Source: Neisseriaceae bacterium TC5R-5 (GTDB lineage Bacteria; Pseudomonadota; Gammaproteobacteria; Burkholderiales; Chromobacteriaceae). From it: 64,000 bases of DNA. The stretch is taken from NCBI GenBank assembly GCA_020830965.2, contig JACCFC020000002.1:1-64000 (forward strand), written 5' to 3'. Positions 8,704 through 16,198 of this stretch are shown here, piece by piece. A program made the translations under genes and the position numbers. The stretch's first letter is position 1; each line of letters opens with the position of its first letter. Under the pieces are notes generated by a model. That model ran no database searches. It saw nothing but the letters and a program-made list of their open reading frames with translations, and had not been told where the DNA came from.

Positions 8704-9834
8704 TTACCCCCCAATCCAGCGCCAGCGCACATCGCGCTCCTCACCCGGCAGCAGGCCCAAGGTGGGCAGGCGTTGGCCCTGGCTTAAGCGCAGTGCTGGG
8801 GTGCGGCTGACAAAGGCGGTTTTGGGGTGGCCGGGTGGCAGCTCCGGTTGCCACAGGCCGCTATGACTGGCCGGGCTGGTGGATGGCAGCAGCGGTTTTT
8901 GCGTGGTTTGCGTTGGTGGCGCATCGACACGGAAGCGCAGGCTGCCGAGTAGCTTGTCCCACAGCGCCAGCATTTCGGCATCGCTGAGCGAGGCCTGCGG
9001 GGCGGCGCCGACACGATTGGCCGCCACCTTGCTGTACAACTGCGCATCCAGCGTCGGATATAAGGTGTTCTGACGGCGCTCGCTGTTTTCCCAGGTAAAA
9101 TCGTGACTGCCATCCGCATGTGTTACCAGCGACTCCTCACCCGGCCAGACAAACACCTGACGCGCCCCTTCCCGCAGCACCGCCAACGCCGGGTAATCAC
9201 TGCCTAATAGCTCTTTTTGCATCGCAATACGCGACAACAGGCTCTCGCCATCCTCATCTTCAATACTGGCCGCCTTATTACTGCTAACCGAAAAACTCAG
9301 ATCGGGATAACTGGGCAGATGAATACCGGCCTCAATAACTTCCTGAAACTGGCCGCTGAGCTCGGCAATAAAACCATGATCAATACATACACCCGCCTCG
9401 CTCGGCACCTCATCCGGCTGACGCACCCGCAGTTGCTTAAGTAAGGGCGCAATCTGCTGCTTGCCACGCCACGCAAACAAATGCGGCGTCAACGCCATAA
9501 ACGTACACGCGCTAACACCGCCGTGCTGCTTGGCGATGTGGTCACGATACGCCAACACCTCCCAACTACCCGGCAAGACCCCGGCACCAAAATAAGCAAT
9601 CTCGGCGCTCTTGCTCAGGCCAAGCTGCTGCTCACGATAAGCCTGAGCGTAAGCCGACAACTGGTCAGCGGCATGCCGATACAGCGTAATCGGCACCGGC
9701 ACCTGCTGCGCCCCCCATAGCAACACCGCCTCAGCAGGGACCTCCAGCACATACCGACCAAAACAAACCATTTTGGTTTGCGCAAACAAACGCTGTAAAC
9801 GAAGTGATAAATCAGGCATACCCTGCTCCTGCAT
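8704..9834 (-). CDS. Tli4-family immunity protein (copy a), signal peptide missing
   Basis: Tli4-type proteins neutralise lipase (Tle) effectors of the type VI system in the periplasm. The family N-terminus (LSLRLQRLFAQTKMVCFGRYVLEVP) and the C-terminal conserved domain (SFSVSSNKAAS ... LYPTLDAQLYSKVAANRVGAAPQASLSDAEM) are present. Unlike copies b and c, the protein begins right at this domain with no signal peptide; a stop (TGA) lies two codons upstream of the ATG in frame. A MITE-like element ends 72 bases upstream. Its last ~80 codons are nearly identical in DNA to copy c. Without export it could not protect the periplasm, so it may be a decayed or relocated copy. Confidence 0.82.
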   Translation of the reverse strand: MQEQGMPDLSLRLQRLFAQTKMVCFGRYVLEVPAEAVLLWGAQQVPVPITLYRHAADQLSAYAQAYREQQLGLSKSAEIAYFGAGVLPGSWEVLAYRDHIAKQHGGVSACTFMALTPHLFAWRGKQQIAPLLKQLRVRQPDEVPSEAGVCIDHGFIAELSGQFQEVIEAGIHLPSYPDLSFSVSSNKAASIEDEDGESLLSRIAMQKELLGSDYPALAVLREGARQVFVWPGEESLVTHADGSHDFTWENSERRQNTLYPTLDAQLYSKVAANRVGAAPQASLSDAEMLALWDKLLGSLRFRVDAPPTQTTQKPLLPSTSPASHSGLWQPELPPGHPKTAFVSRTPALRLSQGQRLPTLGLLPGEERDVRWRWIGG

Positions 9835-9906
9835 AGGTGCTCAGCGGCAGACGCTGCGCGGCCAATAAAAATCTCTCACGGCAAATCCACACAGCTTGGC
9901 GGCTAT

Positions 9907-10020
9907 AGAGCCGCTAACAAAACCTCGAAGAGTCCCTGAGCCAAAGCGCGCCAACGCAGACAATACCAGTAGTACGACAAGGAGGCGCAACGCGGGATCA
10001 GGGGTTTTGTTAGTCGCTCT
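9907..10020 (-). repeat. MITE-like element, copy B
   Basis: This 114-base copy starts AGAGCCGCTAACAAAACC and ends GGTTTTGTTAGTCGCTCT, in the inverse orientation to copy A. It sits between Tle1 and Tli4-a. The last base of the element plus the flanking TA form the TAA stop codon of Tle1 (10020-10022), so the insertion sets the 3' end of that gene. Confidence 0.75.
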
Positions 10021-12011
10021 TAATCTTCCCGCTCAGGCCAAGTCTCAGCATGCTCCCGCACCATTTTGATAATCGAATACAGGGTCGAAGCCAATACCTT
10101 TGGATCGCTATAACTATTCGCGTGACCATAGCCCTTTTGCACAAAGATGACCTTGGCCCGCTGACGACTCGCCGACGCCTTGCTGGGTACCGTATCATCG
10201 CCGGCATCGGCCTCTGGCCGTAGCAATAAGGTCAGCGTCTGCCCTTCCGGCGTCTGCACCTTGAGCCAGCCCTTACCCTTATTACCCTGTTTGTCCCCAT
10301 AAGCCTCTGACAACAAGCGCCAGCCACGGGGGTGGGACCACACCCCCTCCTCCTGCACCTGCCAAATCACCCGACCATAAGCCAGCTTATCGGTGTTTTC
10401 GCCATAACTGGCATAAGTGTTCGGGTGATACAGATCGCGGATGGTGTGATGAAAAGCCTGTGCCCGCTGCAAACGCTCCTGCACCGCCTGATAGGCAGTC
10501 TGATTCTCATACTGTTTGCCTGCCGGGTTAATCCATTGCGGATTGAGCAGACGCCACCATTGCTCAGGGCCAGCCAGATAGATATCGCTAAGCGGGTCTT
10601 TATCGGCATAACTAGCGGCGGAGCCAGCGGCCGTTACCGCGGCAAGCGGCGTACTCGGCCACTGCGCCAGCACCTGATGCTGCTTGGTCTGCACCTGCAA
10701 CCAGCCGGAAGTATCCTGACCAGCACCATCACGGCCCAAGGCATAATGCGGCGCGGGCAACAACTCCAGCCCCCCCGGCGTATTGGCCAAGACCGCGGTA
10801 GCCTGTCGGCCACGCCGACCAAGCACACGCGTAGTCATATTCTGCTTAAAAGACTCTTTGCTGCCAGCATTGGGCACCAAGGCCGCCCCGGCACGAAAAC
10901 GCTTATAGGTTTCGGCCGCACCGGTAGCCGGTTGCACACTGTGAACAATGCCCAGGATGGAATCGGCGATATTACCGGCATAAGCCGGATGAAGCAGCGC
11001 ACTCGCCACCAAACCACCCATAGAATGAGTAATGATGATGACCTTATCGCACAGACGGCCATTGTCGGTATAACACTTCATCACCTCCCGGATACGCTCC
11101 GCCACCTTACCGGCCGAAACCGCATTGCTTTGCGTCCAGTTGTAGCCGATGGCGTGCACCGGGTACCAGCAATCATGAATACAGTACAGATCATCCTCAC
11201 TCACCGGCGGGAGACCACCACTAGCGCCCCATTCTTGCGGATCAATACCGATCACCGCAGGCACCCCGTGCGCACCCTGCTGAGCTGGCTTACCCTCACC
11301 CGCCGAGCCAGGCTCAGCACCCGGTACCGGCCAGTTGGCAGACAAACCCGCCTCACCTTGCGCGTTAACACACACAATATTGTTAAGCGCCTCCTCCAGC
11401 GTCTGCAAAACCGTGCCATAAAAACCGTATGCCACCTCACTCCAACCACGCCAGCGGGCCACCTCGGCCGCGGTAAACGGCTTGTCGCGCTCAATGCTGC
11501 CCGGCGGCAAAGCTGGCGGGTTTCTCAACAAGCCGATATCGGGCAGATTATCCGGCACATTTTTATGGCGATTGTTCGCATTAAGCCTGAACAAATCATC
11601 CAAAGTGAGCCGCTCAAGATCGGGCTCACCCGCCTCCTCAGCTGCCAAATCATAGCGATCCACCTCGGTGCTATCCGGGTCCAGCATGCGCTGCCGCCGC
11701 GAGGGCGGCTGCAATATCCGCCCAGGCTGAAAATACAACATAGAAGCATCGGGCCGCCAAACAACATTATTGCTGCGCCCCATCTGCTCTTGCCGCTCAG
11801 CCGTCTGACGCAAATTACTGCCCATAATGCCCGGCAACAAAATAATCGGTATCACCCGCTCAGGCGGCACCACCACGTTGTAACGCACCGTATCGCTGAC
11901 CAGCGTCAGCGGTATATACCCCCCTGCCTCACCATGCATCAGGGCATAACTATTGATAGTGATACGATCCGGCGGGCAAGGCGCAATCGGTTTCGGTTTA
12001 TAACGGCTCAT
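10020..12011 (-). CDS. Type VI secretion phospholipase/lipase effector, Tle family (Tle1 of this island)
   Basis: This 663-residue alpha/beta hydrolase resembles PGAP1/Tle4-like type VI lipase effectors, delivered to the periplasm of rivals to attack membrane lipids. Visible elements are PGIMGSNLR near residue 60, the nucleophile in THSMGGL (Ser about 330), GDDTVP (Asp about 605) and a His in KGYGH (about 630), a plausible Ser-Asp-His triad. The start at MSRYKPKP is chosen because it matches Tle2 and overlaps the upstream immunity stop as ATGA. Its C-terminus ends at the MITE edge about 12 residues short of Tle2's tail. The catalytic residues are all intact. Assignment to Tle4 rather than another Tle class rests mainly on its Tli4-type partners. 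Confidence 0.85.
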   Translation of the reverse strand: MSRYKPKPIAPCPPDRITINSYALMHGEAGGYIPLTLVSDTVRYNVVVPPERVIPIILLPGIMGSNLRQTAERQEQMGRSNNVVWRPDASMLYFQPGRILQPPSRRQRMLDPDSTEVDRYDLAAEEAGEPDLERLTLDDLFRLNANNRHKNVPDNLPDIGLLRNPPALPPGSIERDKPFTAAEVARWRGWSEVAYGFYGTVLQTLEEALNNIVCVNAQGEAGLSANWPVPGAEPGSAGEGKPAQQGAHGVPAVIGIDPQEWGASGGLPPVSEDDLYCIHDCWYPVHAIGYNWTQSNAVSAGKVAERIREVMKCYTDNGRLCDKVIIITHSMGGLVASALLHPAYAGNIADSILGIVHSVQPATGAAETYKRFRAGAALVPNAGSKESFKQNMTTRVLGRRGRQATAVLANTPGGLELLPAPHYALGRDGAGQDTSGWLQVQTKQHQVLAQWPSTPLAAVTAAGSAASYADKDPLSDIYLAGPEQWWRLLNPQWINPAGKQYENQTAYQAVQERLQRAQAFHHTIRDLYHPNTYASYGENTDKLAYGRVIWQVQEEGVWSHPRGWRLLSEAYGDKQGNKGKGWLKVQTPEGQTLTLLLRPEADAGDDTVPSKASASRQRAKVIFVQKGYGHANSYSDPKVLASTLYSIIKMVREHAETWPERED

Positions 12012-13057
12012 CGCTGAAGTCCTGTTGAATGACTGCGTGGGCTTACAGAGGAAAGGGACGAAGTTTGCGTCGGCGGCGCATCGACACGGAAGCGCAGGCT
12101 GCCGAGCAGTTTGTCCCATAGCGCCAGCATTTCGGCATCGCTGAGCGAAGCCTGTTGCGCAGCACCGACGCGATTGGCGGCTACTTTGCTGAACAGCTTG
12201 GCATCCAGCGTCGGATAGAGGGTGTTCTGGCGGCGGTCGGTGCTTTCCCAGGCAAAGTCGTGGCTGCCGTCTTTACGCCTAGCCAGCGACTCTTCGCCCT
12301 GCCAGATATAGACCTGGCGCTTGCCTTCGCGCAGCGTGCTCAGCTTGGGGTAGTCAAAATTGAGAAAGCCTTTTTGCTTGGCGATTTTCTGCAATAAGGT
12401 CAGCTCATTACCATCCGTAATACTGGCTTCTTTATTGCTGCTGACTGAGAAACTGACATCGGGATAACTGGGAAGATAAAGACCAGCATCGATTATTTCT
12501 TGAAAGTTGCCAGTGTTATCGGCAATAAAACCATGATCTATGCAAATGCCAGAATCTTTAGGTATCTCATCAAGGTTGCGAACGCGGAGACCTTTGATCA
12601 AAGGGGCGATAAGCTTCTTTCCTGTCCACTCAAACAAATGAGGCTCTAGCGCAATAAAAGTATAAGCACTTACACCCCCATACTTTTTTGCAATGTGATC
12701 TTGATAAGAGATAACTTCAAAACTGTTTGGGACTGGGCCAACTCCGAAATAGCTAATTTCTGCTGTCTTACTGCGTTTGGCCTCTTTATCTCTTTGAGAT
12801 TGGGCATAGGCCATCATTTTAGAAGCTTCATTAAGGTGCACAATTATTTTGCTCGGCACCTCCTGAAACCCCCATAGCAATTCAGTCTCTACAGGCACAT
12901 CCATCACATAGCGACCAAAGCAGACGGGTTTGGTTTGTGCAAACAGGTTTTGCAAACGTTCCGAGAGTTTGGGCATCGCTTGCTGCTGATCACTTGCTAC
13001 CGTGTAGGCGTTCAGGCTAAGCAGTAAAGCACCTACCGCTAATAGCGCTGGTTTCAT
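12008..13057 (-). CDS. Tli4-family immunity protein (copy b), exported, shortened C-terminus
   Basis: 349 residues with a Sec signal peptide (cleavage near YTVAS, about residue 22), then the family start LSERLQNLFAQTKPVCFGRYVMDVP. The N-terminal block and the SFSVSSNK-to-FRVDAPPTQT block match copy c almost base for base, while residues about 75-180 differ. After PPTQT the reading frame leaves the family pattern and ends about 17 residues later, so the ~55-residue tail of copies a and c is missing. The stop overlaps the Tle1 start (ATGA), giving coupled translation of immunity and effector. It is probably the cognate immunity of Tle1 (inference from overlap). Confidence 0.85.
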   Translation of the reverse strand: MKPALLAVGALLLSLNAYTVASDQQQAMPKLSERLQNLFAQTKPVCFGRYVMDVPVETELLWGFQEVPSKIIVHLNEASKMMAYAQSQRDKEAKRSKTAEISYFGVGPVPNSFEVISYQDHIAKKYGGVSAYTFIALEPHLFEWTGKKLIAPLIKGLRVRNLDEIPKDSGICIDHGFIADNTGNFQEIIDAGLYLPSYPDVSFSVSSNKEASITDGNELTLLQKIAKQKGFLNFDYPKLSTLREGKRQVYIWQGEESLARRKDGSHDFAWESTDRRQNTLYPTLDAKLFSKVAANRVGAAQQASLSDAEMLALWDKLLGSLRFRVDAPPTQTSSLSSVSPRSHSTGLQR

Positions 13058-13127
13058 CCGCTGACCTCGCTAGACTTAGGGCGTGTTGTTCGCCGTGGTG
13101 GGGCTGCTGTCATTGTCTGACCCGCGC

Positions 13128-14324
13128 TTACGCGCCAATCCAGCGCCAGCGCACATCGCGCTCCTCACCCGGCAGCAGGCCCAAGGTGGGCAGGCGTTGG
13201 CCCTGGCTTAAGCGCAGTGCTGGGGTGCGGCTGACAAAGGCGGTTTTGGGGTGGCCGGGTGGCAGTTCCGGTTGCCACAGGCCGCTATGACTGGCCGGGC
13301 TGGTGGATGGCAGCAGCGGTTTTTGCGTGGTTTGCGTTGGTGGCGCATCGACACGGAAGCGCAGGCTGCCGAGCAGTTTGTCCCATAGCGCCAGCATTTC
13401 GGCATCGCTGAGCGAAGCCTGTTGCGCAGCACCGACGCGATTGGCGGCTACTTTGCTGAACAGCTTGGCATCCAGCGTCGGATACAAGGTGTTCTGGCGG
13501 CGGTCGCTACTTTCCCAGACAAAATCGTGGCTACCGTCTTGGCGCCTGGCCAGCGACTCTTCGCCCTGCCAGATATAGACCTGGCGCTTGCCTTCGCGCA
13601 GCGTGCTCAGCTTGGGGTAGTCAAAATTGAGAAAGCCTTTTTGCTTGGCGATTTTCTGCAATAAGGTCAGCTCATTACCATTCGTAATGCTGGCTCCTTT
13701 GTTGCTGCTGACCGAGAAGCTGACATCCGGGTAGCTGGGCAGAAACAGACCGGCACCGATGATTTCCTGAAAACTGCCGCTGTTATCGGCAATGAAACCA
13801 TGATCTATGCACAAACCTGGATCGGTAGGGATGTCGTCGGGGGAGCGAGCACGAAGACCTTTGACAACCGTAGCTATGCTCTTACCACCTAACAACCCAA
13901 ACAAATGCTGACCTGCTGTTACAAAAGTATAAGCCGCCTCGCTTTTGTATTCTTTTGCGGTGTCATCTCTGAAATAGCGTATTTCCCAACTGGTAGCAGT
14001 TGGCCCTGAACCGACATAGGTAATTTCAGCCGTTTTATCGGTTGCAAGTATCTTTGCTTGATAGTTTTTAATGTGTTCCTTAAGAGCAGCCACTTCATTT
14101 GCATAGACAGTAATTTTGCTCGGCGCCTCCTGAAACCCCCATAGCAATTCAGTCTCTACAGGCACATCCATCACATAGCGACCAAAGCAGACGGGTTTGG
14201 TTTGAGCAAACAGGCGTTGCAGACGAACAGATAATTCGGGCATGGGTTTCTCCTGATGGCGTGGCGCCCCACAGGCGCTCAGACTGATCGATAAACAGAA
14301 TAGCGCTAGTACAGAATGCTTCAT
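13128..14324 (-). CDS. Tli4-family immunity lipoprotein (copy c)
   Basis: 398 residues beginning with a lipoprotein signal (lipobox LSAC, Cys about 18), then the conserved Tli4 N-terminal motif with KPVCFGRYVMDVP and the C-terminal domain through LLPGEERDVRWRWIGA. Lipid anchoring in the periplasm suits an antidote to membrane-attacking lipases. It overlaps the Tle2 stop by four bases (ATGA), so it is the best candidate partner of Tle2. Its central ~100 residues differ from copy b, whereas both flanks are almost identical. The last 239 bases match copy a with one visible mismatch. Confidence 0.88.
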   Translation of the reverse strand: MKHSVLALFCLSISLSACGAPRHQEKPMPELSVRLQRLFAQTKPVCFGRYVMDVPVETELLWGFQEAPSKITVYANEVAALKEHIKNYQAKILATDKTAEITYVGSGPTATSWEIRYFRDDTAKEYKSEAAYTFVTAGQHLFGLLGGKSIATVVKGLRARSPDDIPTDPGLCIDHGFIADNSGSFQEIIGAGLFLPSYPDVSFSVSSNKGASITNGNELTLLQKIAKQKGFLNFDYPKLSTLREGKRQVYIWQGEESLARRQDGSHDFVWESSDRRQNTLYPTLDAKLFSKVAANRVGAAQQASLSDAEMLALWDKLLGSLRFRVDAPPTQTTQKPLLPSTSPASHSGLWQPELPPGHPKTAFVSRTPALRLSQGQRLPTLGLLPGEERDVRWRWIGA

Positions 14325-16198
14325 GGTGCGGCCTCGCTGGTATCAGGTTCTGCTGCCGGCTCTGGCCAACCCTCGGCCAGATTGGCCAGTTTTACCACTG
14401 CATACAGCGTGGACGCGAGCACCTGCGGTTGTTCATAACTGCTTTGATGTTCGTAATTAGTCTGGCGAAACAGGATGGTGGCGCGCTGGATACGGCTGCC
14501 GGATTCGGTGCTGGGGACGGTTTCGTCGCCCGCCTCACGCGGCGGCAGCACTTTTAAGGTGAGTTGCTGCCCTTCCGGGGTTTGCACCTTGAGCTTGCCT
14601 TCGCCGTTTTCAGTCAGCAGCCGCCAGCCCTGGGGGGAAGACCAGTTGCCGCTTTCCTGCACCTGCCAGCGCACACGACCATAGGCAGCGCGCTTCAGAT
14701 CATCGCCATAGCTGGCATAAGTATGCAGGTGATAGAGATCACGGATTTTTTTGTGGAATTTTTGAGCCTTTACAGCTCGTTGTAGCGCCATAGAATAGGC
14801 CGTTTCTTCCCCATATTTCTTATCCCCCGGATTCACCCAGTCCGGGTTCAGCAAGCGCCACCATTGCAATGGATCAGCCCCATAAATCTCGCGGGCCGGG
14901 TCACTGTCGGCAACAGGCGGAGGCGGCATGCCGGGCCTAGCCGGTGGGGGTGGCGCGGGGCTGGCGGGCCAGCTCGCCAGGGTTTGCTGTTCCTTATTGA
15001 TCACTTCCAGCCACGGCGCGGTGTAATGCGCTGCCGGCAGCAATTCCAGTCCGCCGGGGATATTGCCGAGCACGGCGGTGACATTGGGGCCGTCATTGCC
15101 CATCACTTTGCTGACGATGTTTTTACTGATTTCAAAGAAGTGGCCACCTTCGTTGCCGGTACGCATACGTTTATAAGTGGCAGCGGCACCGGTGGCGGGC
15201 TGCACATTGTGCACAATGCCGAGAATGGAGTCGGCGATATTGCCCGCAAAGTCGGGGTTGAGCAGGGCGCGCGCCACCAGGCCACCCATGGAGTGGGTGA
15301 CGATGATGACTTTGTCGCACTGGCGGCCATTGTCGGTGTAGCACTGCATGATATCGCGGATACGCTCAGCAACTTTGCCAGCAGAGACGGCATTGCTTTG
15401 TGTCCAGTTGTAGCCGATGGCGTGTACCGGGTACCAGCAGTGGTGAATGCGGTAGAGCTCGTCGTCGCTCACCGGCGGGTGGCCGGCGCCGCCCCCCCAT
15501 TGTTCCGGGTCGATACCGGTGACGGGTATCTGGCTGGCTTTGGCATCGGGCCGCCAAGCCGGGTAGAGTTCGGCAGCACCACCGGGCTGAAGCTGCACGA
15601 TGTCGTTAAGCCTTTGTTCCAGCGTTTTGAGCAGGGTGCCGTAGCTGCCGAACATCACTTCGCTCCAGCCGCGCCAGCGTGCCACTTGGGCGGCGGTGAC
15701 CGGTTTGTCGCGCTCGATACTACCGGGTGGTAGCGGTGGCGGGTTTTTCAGCAGGCCGATATCGGGCAGGCCGTCGGGGACGTTGTCGTGACGGCTGTCG
15801 GGGTGGACACCGGGGTGTTCGTTAGGGTTGTCGCCGGTAAATTCATAGCGGTCGACTTCGGTGGTGTCGGGGTCAAGGCTGAGCTGGCGTTCGGCCGGGC
15901 TGAGCCAGCCACGTTTGAGGGTGTCCCAGGTGTCGTCCGGCCGCCAGGCGCGGTTGTCTTTGCGGCCCAGCTCTTGCTGGCGCTGGTCGGTCATGCGCAG
16001 ATTGCTACCCATGATGCCGGGCAAGAAGATGACCGGAATGACGCGCGCGGGCGGCACGATGAGGTTGTAGCGCACGGTGTCGGTGTGGTGGGTGAGCGGC
16101 AGGCAGGCGCCCGCTTCGCCGCCGATCAGTGCGTAGCTGCTGAGGTTGATACGATCTGGCGGGCAGGCCGCAATCGGTTTGGGTTGGTAGCGGCTCAT
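14321..16198 (-). CDS. Type VI secretion phospholipase/lipase effector, Tle family (Tle2 of this island)
   Basis: This 625-residue paralogue of Tle1 shares the start MSRYQPKPIAACPPDRI, the oxyanion region PGIMGSNLR, the nucleophile THSMGGLVARALL, GDETVP and a YEH His near the end. It also keeps the WRGWSEV and WYPVHAIGYNW blocks that typify this effector group. The middle and the PAAEPDTSEAAP tail differ from Tle1. It overlaps vgrG upstream and Tli4-c downstream, both by ATGA, the textbook vgrG-effector-immunity order. The toxin presumably travels on the adjacent VgrG, perhaps via that protein's C-terminal extension (inference). Confidence 0.87.
   Translation of the reverse strand: MSRYQPKPIAACPPDRINLSSYALIGGEAGACLPLTHHTDTVRYNLIVPPARVIPVIFLPGIMGSNLRMTDQRQQELGRKDNRAWRPDDTWDTLKRGWLSPAERQLSLDPDTTEVDRYEFTGDNPNEHPGVHPDSRHDNVPDGLPDIGLLKNPPPLPPGSIERDKPVTAAQVARWRGWSEVMFGSYGTLLKTLEQRLNDIVQLQPGGAAELYPAWRPDAKASQIPVTGIDPEQWGGGAGHPPVSDDELYRIHHCWYPVHAIGYNWTQSNAVSAGKVAERIRDIMQCYTDNGRQCDKVIIVTHSMGGLVARALLNPDFAGNIADSILGIVHNVQPATGAAATYKRMRTGNEGGHFFEISKNIVSKVMGNDGPNVTAVLGNIPGGLELLPAAHYTAPWLEVINKEQQTLASWPASPAPPPPARPGMPPPPVADSDPAREIYGADPLQWWRLLNPDWVNPGDKKYGEETAYSMALQRAVKAQKFHKKIRDLYHLHTYASYGDDLKRAAYGRVRWQVQESGNWSSPQGWRLLTENGEGKLKVQTPEGQQLTLKVLPPREAGDETVPSTESGSRIQRATILFRQTNYEHQSSYEQPQVLASTLYAVVKLANLAEGWPEPAAEPDTSEAAP

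Noticed and set aside
10332-12017. Long plus-strand open frame (561 codons) opposite Tle1
   Set aside because: It is the antisense of a clear lipase gene with catalytic motifs, has biased Arg/His/Pro composition and no ribosome site.
14864-15733. Plus-strand open frame opposite Tle2
   Set aside because: Antisense shadow of a conserved effector; composition (Val/Gly/Ala/His-rich) is typical of a mirrored GC-rich gene.
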